A stretch of DNA of 64,000 nt from Myxococcales bacterium (GCA_029863605.1 JAOTVB010000017.1:25326-89325), one strand, 5' to 3'; counted from the stretch's first letter, positions 15,732 to 24,245 are shown. Numbers and translations: made by a program. The notes: a model not told the origin generated them from the letters alone.

Positions 15732-16514
15732 GTGAACGTTTCCCAGGGCAGGGTGGTCATCACCGGCGCGACCCGAGGAATCGGTCGTGCCACCGCGCAC
15801 GCGATTCTCGAACGGGGCGGCCAAGTGATCGCGATAAGTCGAAACGCCCGTCTCCTCGAAGAGCTGCGCCGAGAGAACGAGGCGCGCATTCGCATCGTGG
15901 TGGCAGACCTCGCAGAACTCGAAGACCTGCCGTCAGTTGCCGACCAAGCCTTCGCCGCGTTCGGCGGTGTAGATGGCCTGGTCAACAATGCGGGGATGGC
16001 GCGGTATGAGCGGGTCGGCACGATCCAACTCGAATCACTCGAAGCGCAACTTCGACTCAACCTGATGGCGCCCCTACTGTTGTCGCAGCTCTTCGCCGAG
16101 CACCTGGGAGGCCGGGATGGAGCGATCGTCAACGTGTCGAGCACGCTTTCCGAGCGTGTCGCGCCCGGCACGTCGGCTTATGCCGCAACCAAAGCCGCGC
16201 TCAACACAGTCACCAAGGCGCTAGCGCTCGAGCTCGCACCTACCGGCGTCCGCGTCAACGCCGTCCTTCCCGGGGTGGTCGACACGGACATGATTCGCGC
16301 GCCACGGCTCCGTGCTGGAGAAACGCCCCCGGTCGGGGAAGAGCTGGAAGCACGTGTGGCGGCTCAGCTCGAGGCACTGCGGTCGCGGCACCCGATCGGC
16401 CGGCTGGGCCGACCTGAAGATGTGGCGGCCGTGATCGTGGGATTGCTGGATCATCCGTGGCAAACAGGGAGCCTCGTCACCATCGACGGCGGTCTTTCGG
16501 TTGCGTGGGGTTGA
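15732..16514 (+). CDS. Short-chain dehydrogenase/reductase
   Basis: 260 residues from a GTG at 15732 just after the FolB-cupin stop; the longer open frame upstream lies inside that gene. Classical SDR motifs are present: TGATRGIG for NAD(P) binding, NNAG, catalytic SAYAATK (Tyr-x-x-x-Lys) and a preceding serine in VNVSSTLS, with a C-terminal VTIDGGLSVAWG. It is a soluble oxidoreductase of unknown substrate. Its position between a pterin enzyme and pyrR makes a pteridine reductase conceivable, but nothing specific shows it. Its end overlaps the longest possible pyrR frame but not the start chosen for pyrR. Confidence 0.85.
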   Translation: MNVSQGRVVITGATRGIGRATAHAILERGGQVIAISRNARLLEELRRENEARIRIVVADLAELEDLPSVADQAFAAFGGVDGLVNNAGMARYERVGTIQLESLEAQLRLNLMAPLLLSQLFAEHLGGRDGAIVNVSSTLSERVAPGTSAYAATKAALNTVTKALALELAPTGVRVNAVLPGVVDTDMIRAPRLRAGETPPVGEELEARVAAQLEALRSRHPIGRLGRPEDVAAVIVGLLDHPWQTGSLVTIDGGLSVAWG

Positions 16515-16548
16515 AGGCCCTCGCTTTTTCTCACAGACTCCCGCGGCC

Positions 16549-17088
16549 GTGGCTCGAACTCAGAAGGTCGTCCTCGATGCGGACGCTATTCGACGTAGCG
16601 TACGACGTATGGCGGTGGCGATTCTGGAAGCGACCTCGGGTATCGAGGATCTCACGCTCGTGGGCATCCGTAGGGGTGGCGTCGCCCTCGCAGCGCGAAT
16701 CGCCGACGAGATCGCACAGGCAGAGGGGAAAGCACCGCCGGTTGGCACCGTCGACATCTCGCTCTATCGAGATGACGCCGCAACCGCGCTCCCGAATCCC
16801 AAGATCGGTCCAACCGACATTCCCTTCGACGTGAGCGGAAGACACGTCGTGTTGATCGATGATGTTCTACAGTCCGGTCGGACGGTGCGAGCCGCCATCG
16901 AATGCCTTCAAGACCACGGGCGTCCAGCACGGGTGTGGCTCGCAGTGCTCTGTGATCGCGGCGACCGTGAGCTTCCAGTCGCACCGGATTTCGTCGGCAG
17001 GACCATCGAAGTGGATGACCGGGGTCGCCTCGACGTCTGGATAGACGCCGCGGGTCCCGACCGCGTCGTTCTAACGGAAGGCGAGTGA
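16549..17088 (+). CDS. pyrR: Bifunctional pyrimidine operon regulator / uracil phosphoribosyltransferase
   Basis: 179 residues from the GTG at 16549, the usual PyrR length; a TTG at 16501 would add 16 residues. The PRPP-binding loop VVLIDDVLQSGRT and the GIRRGGVALA segment are typical of PyrR. PyrR makes UMP from uracil and PRPP, and in many bacteria binds UMP-sensitive mRNA hairpins ahead of pyr genes. It is followed by pyrB with a TGATG overlap. I could not identify an anti-terminator/PyrR-binding RNA ahead of it, so regulation here is not shown by the sequence. Confidence 0.9.
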   Translation: MARTQKVVLDADAIRRSVRRMAVAILEATSGIEDLTLVGIRRGGVALAARIADEIAQAEGKAPPVGTVDISLYRDDAATALPNPKIGPTDIPFDVSGRHVVLIDDVLQSGRTVRAAIECLQDHGRPARVWLAVLCDRGDRELPVAPDFVGRTIEVDDRGRLDVWIDAAGPDRVVLTEGE

Positions 17089-18041
17089 TGGAGCCGTTCG
17101 CGCATCGTCACCTGCTCGACATCGAGGGTCTCACGCGTGCGGAAGTCGAACGCATCCTCGACACGGCTGAAGCCTTTTTCGAGGTATCCCGCAGGCCGAT
17201 TCGCAAGGTTCCGACCCTGCGCGGAAAGACAGTAATCAACTTGTTCTACGAGTCGTCGACCCGCACCCGCACGTCGTTCGAGCTCGCCGGCAAGCGGTTG
17301 AGCGCCGATGTCATCAACATGAATGTCTCCGTGTCGAGCGTCAGCAAAGGCGAGACGCTTCAAGATACGTGTCGAACACTCGAAGCCATGCACCCCGACG
17401 TCGTCGTCATTCGTCATTGGGCGGCCGGCGCACCCAGCTACGTGGCCTCCAGAGTCGATTGCAGCGTCATCAATGCCGGCGACGGAATGCACGCCCATCC
17501 GACCCAAGCACTGCTCGACGCATTCACCATTCGCAAACATAGGGGTACCCTCGAAAATCTGATCGTGACGATCTGCGGCGATGTCGCGCATTCCCGTGTG
17601 GCGCGCTCGAACGCAAGGCTGCTGAGACTCTTCGGATGCGAGGTGCGCGTGGTCGGGCCTCGAACGCTCCTTCCAACTGCAGTCGATTCGCTCGGAGTCC
17701 GGGTTTACGACCGACTCGACGAGGCGCTCCAGGGTGTGGACGTGGTGATGGTTCTTCGCATCCAGAGCGAACGGCTCCAAGGGGCTCTCTTGCCAAGTCT
17801 TCGTGAATACGCTCGGACGTTTGGCATCGGCTCAAAGCAGATGGCGCTCGCCAAGCCGGACGCGATCGTCATGCATCCGGGTCCGATGAACCGCGGCGTC
17901 GAAATCGAAAGCGCAGTCGCGGACAGCGACCGCAGCGTCGTGCTCGATCAGGTCGAGGCTGGCGTCGCCGTCCGTATGGCATTGCTCTACCTCTTGGCGG
18001 GCGAGGCTACGGAGTCGCCCGCAATGGGTGAAGCAGGTTGA
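17088..18041 (+). CDS. pyrB: Aspartate carbamoyltransferase, catalytic subunit
   Basis: 317 residues from the ATG at 17088 (a GTG one codon earlier is possible). It carries the carbamoyl-phosphate loop STRTRTSFE near residue 58, the HPTQALLD segment and the MHPGPMNRG motif near the C-terminus. It condenses carbamoyl phosphate and aspartate to carbamoyl aspartate, the first committed step of pyrimidine synthesis. It overlaps pyrR by one base and the next gene by four. No pyrI regulatory subunit is adjacent, and the following gene is not pyrC, the usual partner. Confidence 0.95.
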   Translation: MEPFAHRHLLDIEGLTRAEVERILDTAEAFFEVSRRPIRKVPTLRGKTVINLFYESSTRTRTSFELAGKRLSADVINMNVSVSSVSKGETLQDTCRTLEAMHPDVVVIRHWAAGAPSYVASRVDCSVINAGDGMHAHPTQALLDAFTIRKHRGTLENLIVTICGDVAHSRVARSNARLLRLFGCEVRVVGPRTLLPTAVDSLGVRVYDRLDEALQGVDVVMVLRIQSERLQGALLPSLREYARTFGIGSKQMALAKPDAIVMHPGPMNRGVEIESAVADSDRSVVLDQVEAGVAVRMALLYLLAGEATESPAMGEAG

Positions 18042-19210
18042 CGGCGGTTCAGACAGGGCTCGACCGTATTGCGAGCGATGACTCGGATGCGGTTCGTTTG
18101 ATCCGAGGGCGCAAGGTGGGCCTCCTTGGGCATGCTGCGAGTGTTGACTCCGAGCTTCGAGCCGCAAGCGCTGTTTTGGCTGCTGCGGGCGCGCAGGTCT
18201 CGGCGCTCTTTGGCCCCGAGCACGGTTTCGCAGGCGCGGCGCAAGACATGGTTGGCGTCGGGAGCACCGTCGCCCAGCTTCCAATCTACTCGCTCTACGG
18301 AGACGCCCCCGAGGATCTCAGCCCGAGGCCCGAGTGGCTCGACGGCCTCGACGTCATCGTCATCGATCTTCAAGACATTGGCTCTCGCCATTACACCTAC
18401 GTTTGGACCGCCGCTTTGATGCTCAAAGCTGCGGCGTCCGCTGGGCTCGAGGTGGTGGTGCTCGACCGGCCAAACCCGCTCGGAGGCGTTCGAGTTGAAG
18501 GTGCACCTCAGCGCGATGGCTATCTTTCCTTTGTCGGCCTCTATCCCATCGCAGTCCGCCACGGCCTGACGATCGCCGAGCTACTGTCGTGGGTTGTGAA
18601 CCGCGAGAACATGCCGCGCGATGCCCTACGAGTCGTCCCGATGCGCGGCTGGCAACGGTCGATGACGTGGAGCCAAACCGGTCTTCCTTGGGTCATGCCA
18701 TCTCCCAACATGCCGACATGCGACACTGTCGTCGTCTATCCGGGAGGCTGTCTCGTCGAAGGAACGAAGCTGTCCGAAGGCCGAGGGACCACCCGCCCGT
18801 TCGAGATCTGGGGCGGGCCGAACTTGGACATGGCTAGCCTGCTGGCGCTAGACCTGCACGGCGCGACCCTTCGCCCGATCGAGTTTACCCCGACTTTTCA
18901 GAAGCACGCCGGACAGTCGTGCCGCGGTGTGCAGGTGCATGTGACCGACGCTTGGGTATTTCGTCCGTACGAAGCGTATCAGCGCATGTTGGCGGCAGTG
19001 CTCCGGTCCGAGCCGATCGAGGCAAGATGGCGGACGGAGACCTACGAGTTCGTTTCGGATCGACCGACGATCGATCTTCTCACAGGCGGGCCGGAGTTCC
19101 GTACGGCGGTTGATGAGGGTGCTCCGCTCGACGATGGGCTCGGGTCCGAAGCTCGCGGCGCTGCGCAATTCGATGATGAGCGACGCGCATCGTGGCTCTA
19201 CGAGAAGTGA
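18038..19210 (+). CDS. namZ: DUF1343 / NamZ-like exo-beta-N-acetylmuramidase
   Basis: 390 residues with a TTG start inside the pyrB stop (TTGA overlap). The sequence follows the DUF1343 family: GLLGHAASVD near the N-terminus, FGPEHGFAG, VIDLQDIGSRHYTY, DRPNPLGG, and WVMPSPNMPT then GTKLSEGRGTTRPFE. NamZ of Bacillus releases MurNAc from the non-reducing end of muropeptides during cell-wall recycling. No signal peptide is visible, so it probably acts on imported muropeptides in the cytoplasm, or its export signal is not obvious. Its 3' end overlaps thiL by 13 bp in convergent orientation. Confidence 0.85.
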   Translation: MTAVQTGLDRIASDDSDAVRLIRGRKVGLLGHAASVDSELRAASAVLAAAGAQVSALFGPEHGFAGAAQDMVGVGSTVAQLPIYSLYGDAPEDLSPRPEWLDGLDVIVIDLQDIGSRHYTYVWTAALMLKAAASAGLEVVVLDRPNPLGGVRVEGAPQRDGYLSFVGLYPIAVRHGLTIAELLSWVVNRENMPRDALRVVPMRGWQRSMTWSQTGLPWVMPSPNMPTCDTVVVYPGGCLVEGTKLSEGRGTTRPFEIWGGPNLDMASLLALDLHGATLRPIEFTPTFQKHAGQSCRGVQVHVTDAWVFRPYEAYQRMLAAVLRSEPIEARWRTETYEFVSDRPTIDLLTGGPEFRTAVDEGAPLDDGLGSEARGAAQFDDERRASWLYEK

Positions 19211-20148
19211 CGGTAGCCGGGCCGGTCGAATTGAATGGGTCGACCTTCGTCATCGAGGACTTGCACTTCGCGCGCTCTGACGATCTCGCCGATCGAAGTA
19301 GCTGGGATCCCGGCGGCATCGGCGGGTGCCGTGAACAAGAGCTCGTAGTCCTCCCCCCCGGTCAGCGCCAGCTCGACTGGATCGAGGTCGAGGGTCTTGC
19401 AGAGCTTCAGGTAACCCGGCGCCTTAGGAAGATCCTTTGCGTAGATCACCGCGCCAACGCCGGAAGCTGCGCAGACGTGCTGTAAGTCCTGCAGGCAACC
19501 ATCCGAGATGTCGATGGTGGACGTAGCGCAGCGAGCCAGTTCCTGCACGATGCGGCCGTGGACCGGCGGGCGACGCCACCGCGCGACGAAGCTCTCCGCA
19601 TTCTCGAGGTCGGACGCTCCTGCTTGCAGGAGCGCCAGTCCGAGTGCCGCTCCGCCGAGCTCGCCCGTGACGTAGATCCGGTCGCCTGGCCGCGCGCCAC
19701 TTCGCATGATCGGTTTCGCTTCTGGCAGCCCAAAGACGGTAGTCGTGATCGAAAGCGAATGGCCGTGACTGAGGTTCCCCCCGATGATCCGGGCGCCCGT
19801 GAGCTCCGAGGCCTCCGCGATGCCCTCGATGAGCTCACGATAATCCGCGTCGGCGAAACCGTTCGGCAGGGTCAGAGCGATCACCGCCCCGCTCGGGGTC
19901 GATGCCATTGCCCATACATCGCTCGCCGCGGCGATCACGGCACGCCGACCGAGCTCGCGACAGGAGATCAGGTCACGACGAAAGTGAACGCCTTCGACTT
20001 GGGCATCGACGGTCACGATGGTCGGGCGACCACCGAAATCGATGACCGCCGCGTCATCGCCGATCCCGACGATCACCTCGGAAAAGGAGACTGTTCCCTT
20101 TTCGAAGCGCTTTTTGAGCCAGTCGATCTTGGCGAACTCGTCATGCAT
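19198..20148 (-). CDS. thiL: Thiamine-monophosphate kinase
   Basis: 316 residues. The N-terminal IGDDAAVI motif, VDAQVEGVHF, a SDVWAMASTPSG segment and later GGEDYELLFT are diagnostic of ThiL, which phosphorylates thiamine monophosphate to the active diphosphate cofactor using ATP. The start overlaps the end of the upstream histidine kinase by 8 bp, so thiL is the third gene of a GTPase-kinase-thiL operon. No thi biosynthesis genes are nearby. A TPP riboswitch was not seen, and would not be expected inside an operon. Confidence 0.95.
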   Translation of the reverse strand: MHDEFAKIDWLKKRFEKGTVSFSEVIVGIGDDAAVIDFGGRPTIVTVDAQVEGVHFRRDLISCRELGRRAVIAAASDVWAMASTPSGAVIALTLPNGFADADYRELIEGIAEASELTGARIIGGNLSHGHSLSITTTVFGLPEAKPIMRSGARPGDRIYVTGELGGAALGLALLQAGASDLENAESFVARWRRPPVHGRIVQELARCATSTIDISDGCLQDLQHVCAASGVGAVIYAKDLPKAPGYLKLCKTLDLDPVELALTGGEDYELLFTAPADAAGIPATSIGEIVRAREVQVLDDEGRPIQFDRPGYRHFS

Positions 20149-21547
20149 CGTCGTCGGCAGCTGGAAGCTTGATGACGAATACTGTGCCCGCGTCCACCTC
20201 GCTGGTCACTTCGATTTTTCCGTCGTGCCCATCGACCAGTTGCTTCACGATGGAGAGTCCAAGGCCGGCGCCTCCATGCTCTCGCGTCGTGCCGCCATCG
20301 ATCTGATAGAAAGCGTCGAAAATTCGAGCAAGTTTGTCTTCTGGGATGCCACGACCCGTGTCGCGCACCGTCAGCACGACCGCAGGCTGGGTGCTCCGGA
20401 ATAACGCGGCCCCAAGTCCGTCGGCAATACCCGAATCGAGTGATCCAGGCTCGGCCGAAAGCTCTACCTCGCCTCCCTCTGGTGTGAACTTCACCGCGTT
20501 CTCCGCTAGGTTCACGATGATCTGCCGAAGGCGCACCGGGTCTCCGTGAACTCTTGGTGTGTCTTCATCGACGTTGATCTCGAGACGGATGTTGCCGCGA
20601 TTTGCGGCAGGTACGACCGTCGATCCCACGTCTGACAGCAGGGCCCTCGCGTCGACCGCCTTTTTGTTCAGCCTGAGCGAGTCCGCCTCCAGCTGACCGA
20701 GGTCGAGCAGGCTGCTGATCAAACCCAATAACTGGTCAGCCTTGGCGCGGATCGTTCGAAGAAACTCCGACTGACCGTCACTGAGCGTACCTGCTGCGCC
20801 ACTTTCAAGCATCTCGGCGTAGCCAATGATCGACGTGAGAGGAGTGCGAAGCTCGTGACTGACCGTCGCCAGGAAGCTCGACTTGAGCTTGTCGAGCTCT
20901 TTGAGCTCGGCGAAGGACGCCTTGAGACGCTCGTTCTTTTCGGCGAGCTCTCGGTAATTTTCTCGCACGTTCGCGACCTGCATCGTCGATGCGAGTTGAG
21001 CACGATGTCCGGAGAACACCAGAAGCTCGAGCATCCCTTGCATGTGCGCCACAAGCTTTTCCGCGACATCATCGCGAACTCGGGGCATCGCAGCGAAGTG
21101 TGCGAGGGCTGTCTTTGCGTCGATCGCCGAATCCACCGAGGACAGCGACGATGGAGCCTTTTTCGTGCCGGCTGGCACGTAGGGCCCCACGATGAACCGT
21201 CCGATCAAGCGACCCTGGTAGGAAAGAGGAGCCACGCGGTAGACGGCACCGGTGAAACACGGATGGACTATCGCCCGATCGGTCGGCTCTACGTCGCGGA
21301 CCGCGCTGACGGTGTTTGCGCATGCTTTTTCCCCGCCGGCAAGCGTATTGAGGTACCGACAAAGCGGTCGCTCCTGATGCGCATCGGCCAGCAAGTCGCC
21401 TTCGTGCGAAACCACGCGCACTGGAAGCCCAAACAAGGCGAAAAAAGACTTGCACACCATGGTAACGGCGTCCCTGCTCAGCACGTCCTCAAGGCGCACG
21501 ACGTCTCCCATGAGAAGGTCTGCGGCGCTGGTGTCGTCGTGCATCAT
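20141..21547 (-). CDS. Sensor histidine kinase with N-terminal PocR ligand-binding domain
   Basis: 468 residues from the ATG at 21547, which forms an ATGA overlap with the GTPase stop; the frame runs further upstream inside that gene. Residues about 18-180 resemble a PocR domain with conserved cysteines (Cys63, Cys76, Cys97) in PLCRYL, ACANT and HPCFTG. A coiled coil follows (about 185-222), then a HisKA domain with His231 in SHELRTPL, and an ATPase domain with NLAENAVKF, DTGRGIPEDK and GAGLGLSIVKQL. No transmembrane segment is seen, so it is a cytoplasmic sensor. No response regulator is adjacent. Coupling with the GTPase suggests a shared pathway. Confidence 0.88.
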   Translation of the reverse strand: MMHDDTSAADLLMGDVVRLEDVLSRDAVTMVCKSFFALFGLPVRVVSHEGDLLADAHQERPLCRYLNTLAGGEKACANTVSAVRDVEPTDRAIVHPCFTGAVYRVAPLSYQGRLIGRFIVGPYVPAGTKKAPSSLSSVDSAIDAKTALAHFAAMPRVRDDVAEKLVAHMQGMLELLVFSGHRAQLASTMQVANVRENYRELAEKNERLKASFAELKELDKLKSSFLATVSHELRTPLTSIIGYAEMLESGAAGTLSDGQSEFLRTIRAKADQLLGLISSLLDLGQLEADSLRLNKKAVDARALLSDVGSTVVPAANRGNIRLEINVDEDTPRVHGDPVRLRQIIVNLAENAVKFTPEGGEVELSAEPGSLDSGIADGLGAALFRSTQPAVVLTVRDTGRGIPEDKLARIFDAFYQIDGGTTREHGGAGLGLSIVKQLVDGHDGKIEVTSEVDAGTVFVIKLPAADDDA

Positions 21548-22218
21548 CGCCCGCGTTGCCTCGGATCGTGCTTGAGCGTGGACTCTAGCTCGGTCAAGAG
21601 GCGAGTCGGGTTTATTCCGAACTTCTCTTCGAGCCCGTGCTCCGTCTCGAGGTTGTTCCACGTCTCCCGAATCAGCCCCAACAACGTTTGAACGACCCCG
21701 TAGCCTCGAGTGGCTACCGCTTTGTAGATCGTGGCCCGGCTTTGCGCGGCTATGGCTTCCAGCTCTTCGTCCGTTCGAATCCCTTCGAGGTCTCGTTTGT
21801 TGAACTGAATGATGATCGGAATCCGTTCTGGATCGATCCCGATCTCGGCGAGGTTCTCTTTGAGGTTGGCGAACGACTCCCTGTTCGCGTCGTCCTCGCT
21901 CCGTTGAGAGTCGGCCACGAACGCGACCCCATCAGCTGCTTGAAGAACGAGCCGGCGCGTCGTGTTGTGCATGACCTGCCCCGGAACGGTGAAGAGCTTC
22001 AAGCGCACCTTGAGCCCACTTTCCGAGCTTACGGTGATGGGCAGCATGTCGAAGAAGAGTGTTCGATCGTTTTGGGTTTCGAGAGTCATGAGCTCTCCAC
22101 GCGTATTCGAGGCAGCGAGCCAGTGGATCGCGCGTAGATTCGTTGTTTTGCCACTGAGCGCGGGCCCGTAGTACACGAGCTTCACAGTCAGCTCTTTCGC
22201 CCCGAAATCTACCTGCAT
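21544..22218 (-). CDS. MglA-like small Ras-superfamily GTPase
   Basis: 224 residues. GTP-binding motifs are visible: G1 GPALSGKTT (18-26), a DRTLFFDMLP segment, G3-like TVPGQVMHN, and G4 FNKRD. TVPGQ in place of the Ras DxxG is the hallmark of MglA-family GTPases, which set cell polarity and motility in Myxococcus xanthus. No mglB-type roadblock partner is adjacent, which is unusual. The next gene downstream is a PocR histidine kinase with an ATGA overlap. The C-terminal about 25 residues extend past the usual MglA length of about 195. A role in polarity or motility is inferred from the family. Confidence 0.85.
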   Translation of the reverse strand: MQVDFGAKELTVKLVYYGPALSGKTTNLRAIHWLAASNTRGELMTLETQNDRTLFFDMLPITVSSESGLKVRLKLFTVPGQVMHNTTRRLVLQAADGVAFVADSQRSEDDANRESFANLKENLAEIGIDPERIPIIIQFNKRDLEGIRTDEELEAIAAQSRATIYKAVATRGYGVVQTLLGLIRETWNNLETEHGLEEKFGINPTRLLTELESTLKHDPRQRGR

Positions 22219-22249
22219 GCCGTGTCGAGCACGCGTTCTGACCGCGAGC

Positions 22250-22576
22250 CTATCCCCGCATCATCAGCCACGCGCCCACCCCCATTAGGCCCAACATGAT
22301 AGCGAACGCGACCCACTGAAGCGTTCTTTTGTGCTCTACCGTGGCGGGCATGATCCGGGTGTCCTCCAGTTGCTGGGTGGCTAGCGCGATTAGCTTGTCG
22401 ATTTGTTTGGAGGCCTCTTCTCTGCGCAAGGGGTCGCGTTCGCGAACCTCCCGGTAGTGTTTACCCGCCTCGGACAGTCGATCGAGGGAGACGCAAACCG
22501 CGACGAATCGCCGGTGCGCTTCCGCGTTCCCCCACTCGGCTTCGACCCGCGCCCACGCTTCGTCGATCGGATCCAC
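22250..22576 (-). CDS. Small tail-anchored hypothetical protein
   Basis: 108 residues. A helical, TPR-like charged region (residues about 5-80) is followed by a C-terminal hydrophobic helix (WVAFAIMLGLMGVGAWLMM), so the protein would be anchored in the inner membrane with its body in the cytoplasm. It lies 31 bp upstream of the GTPase on the same strand and may be the first gene of that operon. No family name is assigned. It is divergent from mraZ across about 330 bp. Confidence 0.65.
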   Translation of the reverse strand: MDPIDEAWARVEAEWGNAEAHRRFVAVCVSLDRLSEAGKHYREVRERDPLRREEASKQIDKLIALATQQLEDTRIMPATVEHKRTLQWVAFAIMLGLMGVGAWLMMRG

Positions 22577-22798
22577 CGACTACCAAGGGTAGCATGCGCC
22601 GCTACAGACAAAAATGGCCTAAAATGAGCCCACAGATGCCAATTATGCCCATACCCCGCGGCTGTGGAAGCGGGGCGGACCGCCTGAGCGTTGATCAAAA
22701 TGAGAGATCGGATTCCCACCCTTGATCCCGCGACCCATACCCCCCTACATCACTGGGAAAAACGTATTGGATTCCATCACTTGGACAACAGAAAGAAG
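22577..22798. other. Intergenic DNA between the GTPase operon and mraZ
   Basis: No gene is supported. It must hold the minus-strand promoter of the tail-anchored protein / GTPase operon. TCCCA-type sequences at about 22714-22738 are complementary to the TGGGA core of the mraZ repeats further right but lack the regular 10-bp spacing, so they are not called as operators. Confidence 0.5.
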
Positions 22799-22828
22799 TT
22801 GACATGGGTGGCGCTCGCCCCTTAGCTT
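22799..22828 (+). promoter_or_regulatory. Candidate mraZ/dcw promoter
   Basis: A perfect TTGACA (22799-22804) is followed after 18 bp by a weak -10 candidate TAGCTT (22823-22828). It lies about 80 bp before the mraZ start and directly upstream of the triple repeat, as expected for a promoter repressed by MraZ. The -10 match is poor, so the exact start site is uncertain. Confidence 0.4.
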
Positions 22829-22836
22829 CCGGCCTT

Positions 22837-22866
22837 AGTGGGAATCAGTGGGATCAAGTGCCAATA
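22837..22866 (+). promoter_or_regulatory. MraZ operator: three 10-bp direct repeats
   Basis: AGTGGGAATC, AGTGGGATCA and AGTGCCAATA follow each other at exact 10-bp spacing. The first two keep the TGGGA core; the third has TGCCA. MraZ of Escherichia coli binds TGGG-type repeats at 10-bp periodicity ahead of mraZ, repressing the dcw operon. The position 40-70 bp before the mraZ start and just after a TTGACA box fits autoregulation. Confidence 0.75.
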
Positions 22867-22905
22867 CACCCCCAACTGGCCCCCAACTAGGGACGCGAGG
22901 AGAAG

Positions 22906-23358
22906 TTGTTCCGAGGACGCTACGAGCACAGCATCGATGCCAAAGGCCGCACGTCAGTACCCTCGCGCTTCCGCGAGGTGATGACCGCTCAAGGCGACTC
23001 GAAGCTGGTGTTGACCACCGGCTTGGATGCCTGCCTCGTCGCCTATCCCATGGCCGAGTGGATCGCCTTCGAGGACCGCTTGTCGCTCCTCCCACAGTTC
23101 GACGCCGACGTCGTGACCTTGAAGCGCATCTACGTGTCTGGGGCGGTGGAGTGCGATGTCGACAAGGTAGGGCGGTTGCTGATCCCGGCTGCACTGCGAA
23201 AGCACGCTCGGCTGAAACGAGATGCCCTTTGGGCAGGCATGGGGGCGTACCTCGAGCTTTGGTCGAAAGAGACCTTCGAAGGCCTTCGCAAAGCCGCTCT
23301 TGCCGACGATGACCGTCGTTTGGCGATCTCAAAGCGGCTGGCGGAGCTCGGGCTATGA
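22906..23358 (+). CDS. mraZ: Transcriptional regulator MraZ
   Basis: 150 residues with a TTG start preceded by a strong ribosome binding site (GAGGAGAAG). Two SpoVT/AbrB-like repeats are visible: RGRYEHSIDAKGRTSVPSRFRE at the N-terminus, then VDKVGRLLIPAALRKHA in the second half. MraZ forms a ring-shaped oligomer that binds tandem repeats upstream of its own gene and controls the dcw cluster; such repeats are present at 22837-22866. The gene overlaps rsmH by 4 bp. TTG is a weak start and may limit its level. Confidence 0.93.
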   Translation: MFRGRYEHSIDAKGRTSVPSRFREVMTAQGDSKLVLTTGLDACLVAYPMAEWIAFEDRLSLLPQFDADVVTLKRIYVSGAVECDVDKVGRLLIPAALRKHARLKRDALWAGMGAYLELWSKETFEGLRKAALADDDRRLAISKRLAELGL

Positions 23359-24245
23359 TGGCCTTCGACCACACGCCGGTCTTGCTCCAAGAAGTGCTCG
23401 AGTATCTACGTCCTGTCTCGGGCGGCGTGTATGCGGACGTGACCCTCGGCGGCGGGGGCCATGCTCGGGCTATCCTGGAACGAAGCGCGCCTGACGGTCG
23501 GGTGGTGGGCACCGACCGGGATCCACAGGCTGTCGACGCCGCCCGCGTAGTCCTTCGTGAATATGGTGACCGGGTCACTCTGCGTAAGGCTCGCATGCGT
23601 GATCTTTCCGAGGTCTTGCGCTCGGTGGGGATCGCGCAGGTCGATGGAATCGTCGCCGACCTCGGGGTCAGCTCGGCACAGCTCGACCAGGGCGATCGGG
23701 GCTTCTCTCTGGCAAAGGATGGCCCAATCGACATGCGCATGGACCCGACGGAAGGAGAAACCGCTCTCGAGCTGATCGCCAGAACGGATGCAGAAGAGCT
23801 TGCGAACGTCATCTATCGATACGGGGAAGAGGGGCGTTCACGTCGCATCGCGCGCTCACTACGGCATGCGTACGAAGAGGGCGAGCTCGAAACTACCGCC
23901 GACCTGCGCCGGGCCGTCCATCGCGCCATCGGCCCTCGTCGCAGCCGCATCGACCCCGCAACAAGAACGTTTCAGGCGCTTCGCATCGCGGTGAACGACG
24001 AGCTTTCCGAGCTCGAGTCGCTGCTCGAACAGTTGCCGAGTGTGCTTCGAGAAGGCGGGGTGGCGGCGGTAATCAGCTTTCACTCCCTCGAGGACCGAAT
24101 GGTCAAGCATTCGTTCCGCGACAGCGCTCAGCTGACTCCACTCACCAAGCGTCCCGTCATGGCATCGGATGAAGAACGGCAGGACAACCCAAGGTCCCGC
24201 AGCGCCAAGCTCCGGGCGGCGCGCAGGTTGGAGGTGGCCGCATGA
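23355..24245 (+). CDS. rsmH: 16S rRNA (cytosine-1402-N4)-methyltransferase
   Basis: 296 residues, start overlapping mraZ (ATGA). RsmH (MraW) features: HTPVLLQEVL at the N-terminus, the SAM loop VTLGGGGHARAIL, DLGVSSAQLDQGDRGFS and the C-terminal FHSLEDRMVK. It methylates C1402 of 16S rRNA in the decoding centre, and is conserved in second place of dcw clusters. The end overlaps ftsL by 4 bp. Confidence 0.96.
   Translation: MMAFDHTPVLLQEVLEYLRPVSGGVYADVTLGGGGHARAILERSAPDGRVVGTDRDPQAVDAARVVLREYGDRVTLRKARMRDLSEVLRSVGIAQVDGIVADLGVSSAQLDQGDRGFSLAKDGPIDMRMDPTEGETALELIARTDAEELANVIYRYGEEGRSRRIARSLRHAYEEGELETTADLRRAVHRAIGPRRSRIDPATRTFQALRIAVNDELSELESLLEQLPSVLREGGVAAVISFHSLEDRMVKHSFRDSAQLTPLTKRPVMASDEERQDNPRSRSAKLRAARRLEVAA

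Noticed and set aside
22714..22738. TCCCA-type sequences upstream of mraZ as inverted MraZ sites
   Set aside because: Spacing is irregular (12 and 8 bp), unlike the strict 10-bp MraZ repeat.
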